Shown: one piece after another, positions 16,862 through 23,791 of the stretch
Layout: each line of letters opens with the position of its first letter
Numbering within the stretch: position 1 is the stretch's first letter
Virus record (IMG/VR): IMGVR_UViG_3300037847_002934
Span: 1 to 26,173 of that record
Direction: 5' to 3' (one strand)
Length of the DNA stretch: 26,173 nt
Origin: a virus
Notes under the pieces: model-generated
Told to the model about the DNA's origin: nothing
What the model saw: the letters and a program-made list of their open reading frames with translations, nothing else
Database searches by the model: none
Translations under genes and position numbers: made by a program

Positions 16862-17213
16862 ATTTGCTTTTCAAGTCTGCTTTAGCGTCCTCCACTTTGT
16901 TCTCCGCTCCAGAGGTCAGCATGGCTAGCTGGATTTCTTGAAGAACAGAGGCGTCAACAGCGTTCTTTAAAGTTGCTTTTTCGCCGTCTTGGAACAAACG
17001 CTTGCCTTCTTCATCCAAAGCTTTTTCTACCATCAACCCAAGCGCAAAATCGTTTGCATCGTCAGATCCCGCTTTCTTCTGGATCGACTCACGCTCTGCG
17101 ATGGTCAAAGGGTGCCAAAAAACCGTAAAAATAACTTCGTCATCAGCCTTAACGTCGTAGCTATAAAGCTGGCTTACGCCAAACTTGTTACGCAGTAGTT
17201 CAACAGCTCGCAT
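16857..17213 (-). CDS. Tail assembly chaperone, lambda G type
   Basis: A protein of 118 residues from the ATG at 17213 (MRAVELLRNKFGVSQLYSYD); a GTG at 17222 would add three residues, and neither has a clear Shine-Dalgarno sequence. Central region: VIFTVFWHPLTIAERESIQK, a fold seen in G-type chaperones, followed by acidic helices with EKALDEEGKRLF. It ends KADLKSKS, then TGA. The position between tail terminator and tape measure is the standard one for the G/GT chaperone pair, which coats the tape measure during tail growth. Frame-shifted read-through into the T segment is described separately. The lambda-like tail tube gene normally found between the terminator and G is not here. Confidence 0.82.
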   Translation of the reverse strand: MRAVELLRNKFGVSQLYSYDVKADDEVIFTVFWHPLTIAERESIQKKAGSDDANDFALGLMVEKALDEEGKRLFQDGEKATLKNAVDASVLQEIQLAMLTSGAENKVEDAKADLKSKS

Positions 17214-17241
17214 GAAGAGCACAATTTATTTCAGTAACACT

Positions 17242-17670
17242 CTACGCTATTGCGCTAAATTGGCAAGATACAAGCCCGATAAAGTGCGACCTATCCTCGA
17301 TCTCCAGTGGGACGGGGCCGGACACTTCAAGTACACGAGGCTTACAGCTAAACGTATCTGTGTAGTCCGGAGCGTTTACAGACGTAAGGCCGTCGATTAT
17401 AGACTCGCCGATGGCGGAGAAAGTAGACGTGCCAGCAGATTTTGGTGTGTAGATACTGCATTGAACAACGCCTACATAAAAGTCGGATGAAGCGCCGTGA
17501 GTCTGAATTGTTGTTTGGTTGTACGTGATTGACATAACTACATACTTTTTATTTTTACCGGGCGTCGTAAACCTCACATTGTCGTAGACCATTGAAACGG
17601 TGCTATCGGCTGCCGTTACGGCGTCAGTAACTGCTTTTTCAAAAGCAGCGCGAGAAGATACAAGACTCAT
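17242..17670 (-). CDS. Tail terminator protein, lambda U-like
   Basis: A 142-residue protein. The N-terminal helix (SSRAAFEKAVTDAVTAAD) is followed by MVYDNVRFTTPGKNKKYVVM and strands including YVGVVQCSIYTPKSAGT, a helical segment FSAIGESIIDGLTS, and the end IGLVSCQFSAIA. The helix-strand order and the Y-D-N...P motif are those of phage tail terminator proteins (DUF4128 / gpU type), which cap the tail and join it to the neck. The stop is 28 bases before the chaperone GTG/ATG region, and the start overlaps the upstream neck gene by ATGA. Confidence 0.75.
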   Translation of the reverse strand: MSLVSSRAAFEKAVTDAVTAADSTVSMVYDNVRFTTPGKNKKYVVMSITYNQTTIQTHGASSDFYVGVVQCSIYTPKSAGTSTFSAIGESIIDGLTSVNAPDYTDTFSCKPRVLEVSGPVPLEIEDRSHFIGLVSCQFSAIA

Positions 17671-18155
17671 ACAACTCCCTGGTAACGAGCGCCACGATCA
17701 GTGCCTGTACCAGAAACTCTAAGCGACACACCAGGCTTTGCCCCGAAAAATAATTTTGCGCCTGCCTCGGCCTTGTATAGAAACGGGACGATGCCGCTAG
17801 GCCGTTGTAGAGCGTAACGGGCGTACTGTGCTGTGTTTCCTATATACACAGTGTCGCTGCTCGTAAAATTAGGAAAACTAAAACGAGGCTGAACTTGTGG
17901 AGAAATTGCTTTATGAGCAGAGCCTAGTCTGGCTTTATCCTTTTTTATCTGGCTCCAAGGTGCAAAATTCTCTACTTCGTCTTTGGGGCGTGGACGAGTG
18001 TTGCTTACTTTCCAGCTAGACGCAAAAAATCCTGTGTAAGCAGGGCTAATCACCTCTGTAGAAAGCTCTAGCCACACAAATTTAACAAAAGCCCTAAATG
18101 CTTGGTCTAAATCCGCGTCGATTTGTTGTTCTATCTGTTTTGCAAGTTTTCCCAT
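17667..18155 (-). CDS. Neck / tail completion protein, HK97 gp10-like
   Basis: A 162-residue protein. An N-terminal helix (LAKQIEQQIDADLDQAFRAF) leads to VISPAYTGFFASSWKVSNT, and the C-terminal half contains VYIGNTAQYARYAL. The combination of a helix, T-G-x-x-x-S-S-W and N-T-A-x-Y-A-x-x-L is typical of the HK97 gp10 / lambda gpZ group, which acts at the head-tail joint. It overlaps the upstream stopper gene by one base and the tail terminator gene by four. Assignment is by motif pattern and position. Confidence 0.72.
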   Translation of the reverse strand: MGKLAKQIEQQIDADLDQAFRAFVKFVWLELSTEVISPAYTGFFASSWKVSNTRPRPKDEVENFAPWSQIKKDKARLGSAHKAISPQVQPRFSFPNFTSSDTVYIGNTAQYARYALQRPSGIVPFLYKAEAGAKLFFGAKPGVSLRVSGTGTDRGARYQGVV

Positions 18156-18541
18156 CAGAAACGTACCAGCAAGATGTAGAGGTACTCTTGGCCGCCCCTG
18201 TAGGTTTCGATGTTCGTTATTTGAGCGGCTTCACCTGAACCTGCGAACTTAAGCACAATCTCATCCTGCATGGTCGGCTGGTTGCCGCCAATTTGCTCTG
18301 GTGCAATGTAGATGCGGGCTTGTCGTTCTTCTCTCCCCTCTTCCTCTTCAGACCGGATAAATTCAACTGGGCATTTCAAATCAAAATAAGGACGGTCAAA
18401 CGTTGTAAACGCGCCTTTAGCAACGTCGTACTTCCCGTCAAACTTTCGCGTGTAATCAATAGTCGTATCAAGGCTGTCGCCAAGCTCTTGAACGATTGAC
18501 TTGGCTGCAGCTCGAAAAGCTTTGTCTAACGCTCCAGGCAT
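18155..18541 (-). CDS. Head closure / stopper-like protein
   Basis: A 128-residue protein. An N-terminal helix (ALDKAFRAAAKSIVQELGDS) is followed by a beta-barrel region: TTIDYTRKFDGKYDVAKGAF, CPVEFIRSEEEEGREERQAR, IYIAPEQIGGNQPTMQDEIV, and a final strand QEYLYILLVRF. The size, the beta-barrel pattern and the position right after the connector support a head-completion stopper (gpFII/gp16-like). No catalytic motif is present. Start is one base after the connector stop region; the downstream gene overlaps by one base. Confidence 0.65.
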   Translation of the reverse strand: MPGALDKAFRAAAKSIVQELGDSLDTTIDYTRKFDGKYDVAKGAFTTFDRPYFDLKCPVEFIRSEEEEGREERQARIYIAPEQIGGNQPTMQDEIVLKFAGSGEAAQITNIETYRGGQEYLYILLVRF

Positions 18542-18542
18542 A

Positions 18543-19073
18543 TCAACCTCTCACGGTACGGATTTGGTAGCTGCCGCTCCCGCCAGCGCAATAAGCGCCA
18601 AGGTAAGACTGGAGCCAAGGATAAACATCAAAGACATTATTGACGGTTCCCGTAGCTTGGCTAGCAGTGTTGTACTCCACTTCCATCTCGCCGAGCTTGA
18701 CGGATTTGTATAACCCCGTATCGCCGGTAGACCCTGTAATTGACTCCGTGTCATTAGCTAATGCGTTAGCTAACTCGTATGTAGCGTATTTAATCTCGTT
18801 TGGGATGACAGTGCAAACTAACTCCACTCGATCAACGTGGTAATTGTTGCGCGGCCAATTCAACGCTTGTGATGTGTCACAGCGGTCGCCATAAAACTGC
18901 AACGTATCGATCCAGCGGGTGGCTGAGATCAATGCACGGTTTTTGCTGTCGTCGGTCTTGTTGTCCCAGTTGGTGCTGCTTGGGACGGTTTCAAAATACG
19001 TGTTGGCTTCAGCCAAGGTCACGTAGCTGTTGGCTGACGCGCTGCTGAGAGTGGCGTTGATCGTGGCAGCCAT
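18543..19073 (-). CDS. Head-tail connector (adaptor), 'DnaT-like' family
   Basis: A 176-residue protein. SYVTLAEANTYFETVPSSTN, W-D-N-K-T-D-D-S-K-N-R-ALISATRWIDTL, then WPRNNYH and VIPNEIKYATYELANALAND are the pattern of a phage family that databases name 'putative DnaT-like ssDNA-binding protein'. That name is misleading: by position between capsid and stopper genes these are head-tail adaptors. The C-terminal part (VKLGEMEVEYNT and WLQSYLGAYC) fits. The ATG lies only five bases after the T-run of the terminator at 19079-19112 and has no Shine-Dalgarno sequence, so this gene is likely translated at a low rate from read-through mRNA. Confidence 0.78.
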   Translation of the reverse strand: MAATINATLSSASANSYVTLAEANTYFETVPSSTNWDNKTDDSKNRALISATRWIDTLQFYGDRCDTSQALNWPRNNYHVDRVELVCTVIPNEIKYATYELANALANDTESITGSTGDTGLYKSVKLGEMEVEYNTASQATGTVNNVFDVYPWLQSYLGAYCAGGSGSYQIRTVRG

Positions 19074-19078
19074 AGCTG

Positions 19079-19112
19079 AAAAAAGAAGGTGGCCCCACCT
19101 AATGGTAGGGCC
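19079..19112 (-). terminator. Intrinsic terminator after the major capsid gene
   Basis: On the minus strand GGCCCTACC (19112-19104) pairs with GGTGGGGCC (19099-19091) through nine base pairs, one of them G-T, with a four-base loop (ATTA). ACCTTC and then TTTTTT (19084-19079) follow. It lies 17 bases after the capsid stop codon and just before the connector start. Likely it gives high capsid mRNA with partial read-through to the neck and tail genes. Confidence 0.82.
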
Positions 19113-19128
19113 TTTACTCTGATCAAGA

Positions 19129-20208
19129 TCAGATGGTGCTGGTGTCCAGCGGGCTGTTGACGGTGACCTGAACCAGAGGGATCAGATCGATGTCATAAGT
19201 GGCGGCCCACTTGTTAGCGGTTGCCAGGTTGGCGTTGGTGGGGTTGTCACCAGCGTCAGCCCACTTGGTGCCCATCACGTGATAAGCAGAGTGGTAGTCA
19301 ACAGAAAGAACGTCCTGCTTCGAGAGCACGTTCCGGTCAGCCTCGATGCGAAGCTCTTGCTGCTGACCCTCCAGGATGGTGCCTGACTTGGTCAAATAGC
19401 AATAGAACTCACGCTGGTGGCCGCCAGTGCCAGGAGCCACAGTGTTAACTGCAGGATCCATGATTACGTTCATACCGGCAAATTCGCCAATAGAACGAGC
19501 GCCAACGCCAACACCGCCGCCGCCCCAGGTCACGGCACCGCCAGTAGACAGCGCAGAGGTGGAGAAGGTCAGCAGGCCAACCTGATACAGGTAGAAGCCA
19601 ACAGAAGGGTGGACAACGAGGGTGTCCAGCTCATCGCCACGCTCACCGAGCTTGGAACGGGCTTCTGCCACTGTTGCAGCAGTCAGGAAATTGGCTTCAG
19701 CAGCGCCAGAAGCGGCTGCCTTGCCTTTGTCTATGGCGTTGCCAGAAAGAGCAGTGCCAAACAGACCAGCAAGGTGAGAGAACAGACGAGCGCTGTTCAG
19801 CTTGTTGATTGCATCTGCAAGCTGGTTGCGGATGTGAAGCATTGGATCTTCACCAGCAGCCAGAACTGCCATGTCATCTACCGCATACGCAAATGCGCGG
19901 TGGCAAATTGTGGCGATCTGAGTGCCAGTACCGATCTTTTGAGGGGTTAGGTAGCCAGCGCCGCTGGTTCCCCATGTCGCTGTACCGTCCAGAATCTCTT
20001 CCGTTGGTGCGATTGGATTGAACTCAGGGACTTGAATGCGAGTACCGCCTTCGCGTGAATCGAGAAGAGCGTTACGGACAACAGCGCCAGACTTGATAAA
20101 CAAGCTGCGCTCTTTGATTGCCTCAGACACGTAGGTGCTGAGATTATTCCTTTTTACGATGTCCGCCAAAAGGACACCGCCGGAATAATTCTGAAATGGA
20201 GCGGCCAT
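19129..20208 (-). CDS. Major capsid protein
   Basis: A 359-residue protein. Diagnostic parts are the N-terminus MAAPFQNYSGGVLLADIVKR, the segment FIKSGAVVRNALLD, V-P-E-F-N-P-I, the region HRAFAYAVDDMAVLAAGEDP (about 103-122), the line GDELDTLVVHPSVGFYLYQV (about 190-209), MNVIMDPAV and the C-terminal half LRIEADRNVLSKQDVLSVDY. This pattern belongs to the HK97-fold capsid group with a coat-protein-13-like shape (PF20036-type). I see no N-terminal delta domain and no separate protease gene, and the scaffold is a separate gene. GGA lies a few bases before the ATG. The codons are more regular than those of neighbouring genes, as expected for high expression. Confidence 0.88.
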   Translation of the reverse strand: MAAPFQNYSGGVLLADIVKRNNLSTYVSEAIKERSLFIKSGAVVRNALLDSREGGTRIQVPEFNPIAPTEEILDGTATWGTSGAGYLTPQKIGTGTQIATICHRAFAYAVDDMAVLAAGEDPMLHIRNQLADAINKLNSARLFSHLAGLFGTALSGNAIDKGKAAASGAAEANFLTAATVAEARSKLGERGDELDTLVVHPSVGFYLYQVGLLTFSTSALSTGGAVTWGGGGVGVGARSIGEFAGMNVIMDPAVNTVAPGTGGHQREFYCYLTKSGTILEGQQQELRIEADRNVLSKQDVLSVDYHSAYHVMGTKWADAGDNPTNANLATANKWAATYDIDLIPLVQVTVNSPLDTSTI

Positions 20209-20236
20209 TTCTTATCCAGGATTAAGGTGTGCGGTT

Positions 20237-20271
20237 TACAAGTCACGGACTTGTAGATGTCCCACGGGGAC
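20237..20271 (-). promoter_or_regulatory. Two tandem hairpins with the same loop, upstream of the capsid gene
   Basis: In the 62-base gap between scaffold and capsid genes there are two perfect hairpins in series on the minus strand. The first, GTCCC-CGT-GGGAC (20271-20259), starts within the scaffold stop codon. The second, TACAAGTC-CGT-GACTTGTA (20255-20237), follows after three bases. Both loops are CGT and neither is followed by a T-run, so they are not typical terminators. They could protect the capsid mRNA 5' end or act as an RNase processing site. Confidence 0.6.
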
Positions 20272-20978
20272 TACTTACCTGCCTCTCTCTTGAGCACGGC
20301 TGCAAGATCAGGGTCGGTATTCTCTAACATCATACGCTGAGTCAGGTTTGATGTCGCGTCTAAATAAGGATTAGCGATGCCTGCAGCGCTAGCTGTTGAT
20401 GTATTTGGCTTTGCGCCCATCCCAGCTTGAGCGCTTGGTTTGAAGTGGTGCTCGTAAGAAGAGCCAGGGTTTTTAAGCTTGGCAAGGTAGACACTGATGT
20501 CTTGCTCAATGCCCCCGTCTAAAACTTTGACAGTGCCGTCCTCGGCTTTTTTGAGACTGCCTTGAATTAACTGGAGCATTTGATCCGAGTTAATTGCGCC
20601 AGCTTGATTGATTGCTGAGAGTGCAGCGTTTTTCATCGCTGCTGTTTCGTTAGAAGCCTGCAAATCTTGCAGTTGCTGCTCTAACTCAGCAATGCGTTTG
20701 TCTTTTTCAATGCCGGACTTGTTGGCTTCTTCCCAAAGAGGTTGCCACTGGCCTTGCTCTTCAAGGTTTTGACGGCGCTGATCGTCTTGTTTTTTGTAAA
20801 CGTCGTCAAGCTTGCCTTTGATGCCTTGGAACTTTTCCTCGGCCTCAGCAGCGCGCTTTTGCAACGCTTTAATTTGCTGCTCGTAAGCAGATGTGTCAAC
20901 GCTGGCGGTAGTTTCAGTCTCAGCCACGGGCTGTTCAGAGGACGCCACGGGCGTCTCCTGGATGACTTGTTCTTCCAT
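20271..20978 (-). CDS. Capsid scaffolding protein
   Basis: A 235-residue, acidic, Gln-rich protein. Residues 1-30 are low-complexity (PVASSEQPVAETETTASVD). Residues 32-120 form long coiled coils (YEQQIKALQKRAAEAEEKF, KRIAELEQQLQDLQASN). The C-terminal third contains DISVYLAKLKNPGSSYEHHF, TSTASAAGIANPYLDATSNL and the basic end AVLKREAGK, a usual feature of scaffolds that bind the capsid protein. It lies between portal and major capsid genes, the standard place. No protease motif is seen. Confidence 0.8.
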   Translation of the reverse strand: MEEQVIQETPVASSEQPVAETETTASVDTSAYEQQIKALQKRAAEAEEKFQGIKGKLDDVYKKQDDQRRQNLEEQGQWQPLWEEANKSGIEKDKRIAELEQQLQDLQASNETAAMKNAALSAINQAGAINSDQMLQLIQGSLKKAEDGTVKVLDGGIEQDISVYLAKLKNPGSSYEHHFKPSAQAGMGAKPNTSTASAAGIANPYLDATSNLTQRMMLENTDPDLAAVLKREAGK

Positions 20979-20980
20979 TA

Positions 20981-21100
20981 TTAGGATTTAGTGGACTCGT
21001 CTACTTTACTAGGCTTTACTTTTTTAGTCGTCTTTTTGGGCTCGGGCATTGGGCACTCCTGATTCTTAGGAGGGTTAATCTCTTCAAAGCGCATTCCCAT
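20981..21100 (-). CDS. Very short Lys-rich ORF between portal and scaffold
   Basis: An ORF of 39 codons from the ATG at 21100 (MGMRFEEINPPKNQECPMPE, then PKKTTKKVKPSKVDESTKS). The first ATG has no Shine-Dalgarno sequence, but the internal ATG at 21049 is preceded by AGGAG at a good distance, which would give a 22-residue peptide. It fills most of the 136-bp gap between portal and scaffold and ends two bases before the scaffold ATG. The AGGAG can pair with an upstream CTCCT (seven-base loop), so access to the ribosome site might be controlled. Function unknown; a small DNA- or head-binding peptide is possible. Confidence 0.45.
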   Translation of the reverse strand: MGMRFEEINPPKNQECPMPEPKKTTKKVKPSKVDESTKS

Positions 21101-21114
21101 GGGAATAAAAGCCG

Positions 21115-22566
21115 TTACTGCTCTACTGTACCGCTTTGTGGCGTTTCTGCCGAGTTAGGCAAAATCTCGCCCTGCACAAGCATGTCGCGGAACTCTTCGC
21201 GGTCAATAATTTGCCCCTCGAAGAGCTGCGCCATTGCTGCAATATCCTGGCCAATTAAACGTTGAAGGTCAAAGTCACGGCTAATCTTGACCTTTGGTGC
21301 TTCGATGTTTAAGTAACTAGCTGCAAGGTCATAGGCTTTTTGCAAGCCAGACTCCAAGTCCATTGAAACCATCGCCAGCATCGAGTTTTGGTCAATACGG
21401 TCTAAACGACGAGCGTCAGCAGACTCAGCGACAAATTTTTGTTGGCCTAACGTGCTAATCCCTAGCGAACCCATTTGTTGCTGTAATTCTTGAATCTCCG
21501 CTGATTGCGCTTCAAAAGCGCTAGATGCCGGTTCCACGTAATAGACCTTGTTTCCCGGCTGTGTCGCCATCGCATAATTGACGCTGATCGCCATATCCTT
21601 AGTCTGATCGTCCCATCCCTCCAAAACAAGCATCGGCTGGCTGGCGATGTGCAGGCTGTGGATCAAATCAGCTTGGCGTTGATAGTGAGCCAGGTTCAAA
21701 TGAGCAATATCCAGCAGTGGTGGCCTGCTGGTTAAAACATCAGTCTTGTTGGCATAGATCGTGACAAGTGGGATCTGTCCTAACGAGAAATCGCCCGAAT
21801 CAACCAGCTCGTACTCTTCTGTAGCGTCGGACTGATTGAAGGAAGCGGGGTATGGAAATGGCCCTTGCATTTCTTTTTTCTGCTCCTCTTGCCTAAATAC
21901 CCGATAACGGCCTGGCTCAATGACACGGATTTGGTCATAGCATTTTTCTCCAAAGTCACCGTCTGCAACGACAGCTTTTTCGCCAATACGGACTTGAGTC
22001 AAGTTGCCGTAATTTGATTCGCGATCCAGCCGCCAGCCATACACATTGGTTGGATCAACTTCTATCCAGTAAGGACGGCGGTTTTGAGCACGCTCTTCAG
22101 CCAAACTACGGGCTGCAGATGGTGCAGGAAAGTCCACCAACGTATGACAGTGGCCATAAGTCAAAGCACAGGTCAGAAGCCTGCGGGCAAACTCTTCAAT
22201 GTCCGATCCACAGCCATCAACATCCTTATTAAAGACCTCTGTCCAATAAGGATCGCCTTCGACGCTGATTGGTTTACGCAGAATTAGACCAGTTGCTGCT
22301 CGGATCAGGCGCTGTGTGTATGGCGTGAATACAGAACGGTTTACACGAGCTAAATACGCTGTGTAGTCCTCGCGTGGTTCGAGCGGCAGGAAGGTTTCGC
22401 TGTTTGTGCGTAAGTAATCAGTTCCTGAAGTGACAGCTTTCATAATCTCCCAGCCCTTCATCTGGTCGATTACGGCCCGTGTCCTGACAAACGGACTGTC
22501 AACACTTCCCATGTAGGAAGAGCTGACAAGGTGCGTTCTAACAAGACCAGGGACGGAGTAAGTCAT
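21115..22566 (-). CDS. Portal protein
   Basis: A 483-residue protein of the DUF4055-type portal family. Recognisable blocks are RTRAVIDQMKGWEIMKAVTS (about 28-47), ARVNRSVFTPYTQRLIRAATG (about 73-93), LILRKPISVEG, EFARRLLTCALTYGHCHTLVD, the segment RPYWIEVDPTNVYGWRLD, IPLVTIYANK, the stem-helix stretch LDIAHLNLAHYQRQADLIHS (about 283-302), and SADARRLDRIDQNSMLAMVS near the C-terminus. The portal forms the dodecameric ring through which terminase packs DNA. It lies downstream of terminase and upstream of scaffold and capsid, as usual. Confidence 0.87.
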   Translation of the reverse strand: MTYSVPGLVRTHLVSSSYMGSVDSPFVRTRAVIDQMKGWEIMKAVTSGTDYLRTNSETFLPLEPREDYTAYLARVNRSVFTPYTQRLIRAATGLILRKPISVEGDPYWTEVFNKDVDGCGSDIEEFARRLLTCALTYGHCHTLVDFPAPSAARSLAEERAQNRRPYWIEVDPTNVYGWRLDRESNYGNLTQVRIGEKAVVADGDFGEKCYDQIRVIEPGRYRVFRQEEQKKEMQGPFPYPASFNQSDATEEYELVDSGDFSLGQIPLVTIYANKTDVLTSRPPLLDIAHLNLAHYQRQADLIHSLHIASQPMLVLEGWDDQTKDMAISVNYAMATQPGNKVYYVEPASSAFEAQSAEIQELQQQMGSLGISTLGQQKFVAESADARRLDRIDQNSMLAMVSMDLESGLQKAYDLAASYLNIEAPKVKISRDFDLQRLIGQDIAAMAQLFEGQIIDREEFRDMLVQGEILPNSAETPQSGTVEQ

Positions 22567-22586
22567 GACACTTCAGAGTTGAGTTA

Positions 22587-22847
22587 CTAACAGCCCCATC
22601 GACGACGAGCGGCTTTACCCCGTTCACCAGTCCAGTTACGACTTCGAGCGCAGAAAGAACGCTTACGGGCAGCTTCTTCTTTTGTTTTTGGCTTACCTGT
22701 GACCGGTGCTTTTAGGTTGGAACCTGTTTTTCGGTTGTACTTAGCCCGACCTTTAGCGGTCAGGCCAGCGCCTTTACTGGCAGGCAGTTTTTCGCCACGT
22801 CCAACACTAAGGTTGGGGCCACGTTTACGCTTTTTGCGCTCTGCCAT
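22587..22847 (-). CDS. Small basic protein, DUF6321-like
   Basis: An 86-residue, strongly basic protein. The core SVGRGEKLPASKGAGLTAKG, then KYNRKTGSNLKAPVT and RKRSFCARSRNW, is one I recognise from many marine phages (I believe the DUF6321 family, by memory). It ends ARRRWGC. The first six residues, MAERKK, are shared with the basic protein encoded at 23335-23637. No function is established. The Lys/Arg content suggests nucleic acid binding, and the position before the portal suggests a packaging or head role; both are inferences. Confidence 0.7.
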   Translation of the reverse strand: MAERKKRKRGPNLSVGRGEKLPASKGAGLTAKGRAKYNRKTGSNLKAPVTGKPKTKEEAARKRSFCARSRNWTGERGKAARRRWGC

Positions 22848-22857
22848 AACCTTAAGG

Positions 22858-23274
22858 TCAGATGCCGCTTGTAATGTCGCCGGATGTGATGAAATTGCAA
22901 GTAACTACTTGCAAATCACCAGTCGTGGCTGCTACATCCATACTGGTAATAATCCCACTGAAAACAAAACTTTTGTTTCCGGCAGTTTTAGTGAAAAGCT
23001 CAAACTTTGCGTTTGCCGGGTCTTGAGCTACAAGCGCTTCGTCAATTACATCAGCAGCAGCATCTGCAGCGCTGTCGTCGTAAACCAGCTCAAGAGTTCC
23101 TGAGCCTGAAATCATGCTGCCAACATACGAGCGAGATGTTTCGCCGTGACGACTGCAGTCCAAGGTGTCCTTGGTAATGTTCAACGTCCAACTGCGCGTT
23201 CCAGCGACAGCTTGTAAGGTGCCGCCATCCTTATCAAAGGAAACGGAGCCCTCTTCACCGCGTACAAAAGCCAT
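22858..23274 (-). CDS. Major tail (tube) protein-like, displaced upstream of portal
   Basis: A 138-residue, mostly beta protein. The pattern GEEGSVSFDKDGG, SWTLNITKDTLDCSRHGETS, YVGSMISGSGTLELVYDD, a helical insertion (AAADVIDEALVAQ), AKFELFTKT, FVFSGIITSMDV, and LQVVTCNFITSGDITSGI is like siphovirus tail tube proteins. These have a W-x-L-x-x-x-x-D-x-L-D core, a gly-ser strand and a last strand with V-x-x-x-F-x-x-x-G-x-I. No other tube candidate exists between the tail terminator and chaperone genes, where lambda gpV lies. A head decoration protein is the main alternative. Start is 60 bases after the preceding gene. Confidence 0.65.
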   Translation of the reverse strand: MAFVRGEEGSVSFDKDGGTLQAVAGTRSWTLNITKDTLDCSRHGETSRSYVGSMISGSGTLELVYDDSAADAAADVIDEALVAQDPANAKFELFTKTAGNKSFVFSGIITSMDVAATTGDLQVVTCNFITSGDITSGI

Positions 23275-23334
23275 GAGTAGACATAGGAAGGGTCTATAGC
23301 CAACAGTCTAACCGTTCGCATTGCAAAGACCATC

Positions 23335-23637
23335 TCAAGACTTCTTTTTCTTGGCCTTGCGCCGCTTATGCTGATAAGAAATCTTCTTTGAACCAGTCTT
23401 TTCTCTCTTAAACCGAGCTTTTTCGGCTGGTGTCATCTCTTTTGTTGTTTTAGGCGTTTTATCTGACACCCGCCTTGATGGACGACACGCTGGGTATTCG
23501 CGGTCTTCGCCCTTAGAACGGCCACAAGGCTTTCCGGTCTTTACATCGACCCACTTTTCGTCAAACCATCTGCCAAGGCCACCGCGACCTTTACTTTTTG
23601 GTTTTGCGGGTTTTCGTGGTTTTTTGCGTTCCGCCAC
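23335..23637 (-). CDS. Small Lys/Arg-rich protein, DUF5872-like
   Basis: A 100-residue polycationic protein. After MAERKKPRKPAKPKSKGRG comes GLGRWFDEKWVDVKTGKPCG, then EDREYPACRPSRR, MTPAEKARFKREKTGSKK and a Lys-rich end. The block GLGRWFxEKWVD...PCGR...YPxCRP is a conserved small domain I recall from marine phages and some large viruses (I believe DUF5872; by memory). The two Cys and the compact W-F...W segment suggest a folded core in basic tails. The start overlaps the upstream small gene by 47 bp. Function unknown. Confidence 0.7.
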   Translation of the reverse strand: MAERKKPRKPAKPKSKGRGGLGRWFDEKWVDVKTGKPCGRSKGEDREYPACRPSRRVSDKTPKTTKEMTPAEKARFKREKTGSKKISYQHKRRKAKKKKS

Positions 23638-23791
23638 TGGTTACCTTGCGATAGGTGCCGCCGCGCTTTTTATACTCGCGCACCAGCCACGCATTTGCAT
23701 ACGCGCTTGGGTAAACGTCGAATTTACGCTTGGCGGCGGCTTTGACGCGGGCGTAAAGGGCTTTATTGGTTGGCTCGTTTCTAGCAGCCAT
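23591..23791 (-). CDS. Small basic protein with a YPSAYANAW motif
   Basis: A 66-residue protein. It reads ALYARVKAAAKRKFDVYPSA, YANAWLVREYKKRGGTYRK and ends in a Lys/Thr-rich tail. The (V/F)-Y-P-S-A-Y-A-x-x-W/A-x-V-x-x-Y/C-K motif recurs in short proteins of marine phages (memory only). The start ATG lies inside the end of the 35-residue gene upstream (11 bp overlap), and the stop lies 47 bp inside the next gene. These overlaps indicate that the three tiny genes are translated as a unit. Confidence 0.7.
   Translation of the reverse strand: MAARNEPTNKALYARVKAAAKRKFDVYPSAYANAWLVREYKKRGGTYRKVTSGGTQKTTKTRKTKK

Noticed and set aside
16857-16880. A -1 slippery heptamer of the lambda type (X XXY YYZ) in the chaperone gene
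   Set aside because: In the G frame the only candidate, G AAA AGC, does not re-pair in the A site, and a -1 shift would not lead into the T frame.
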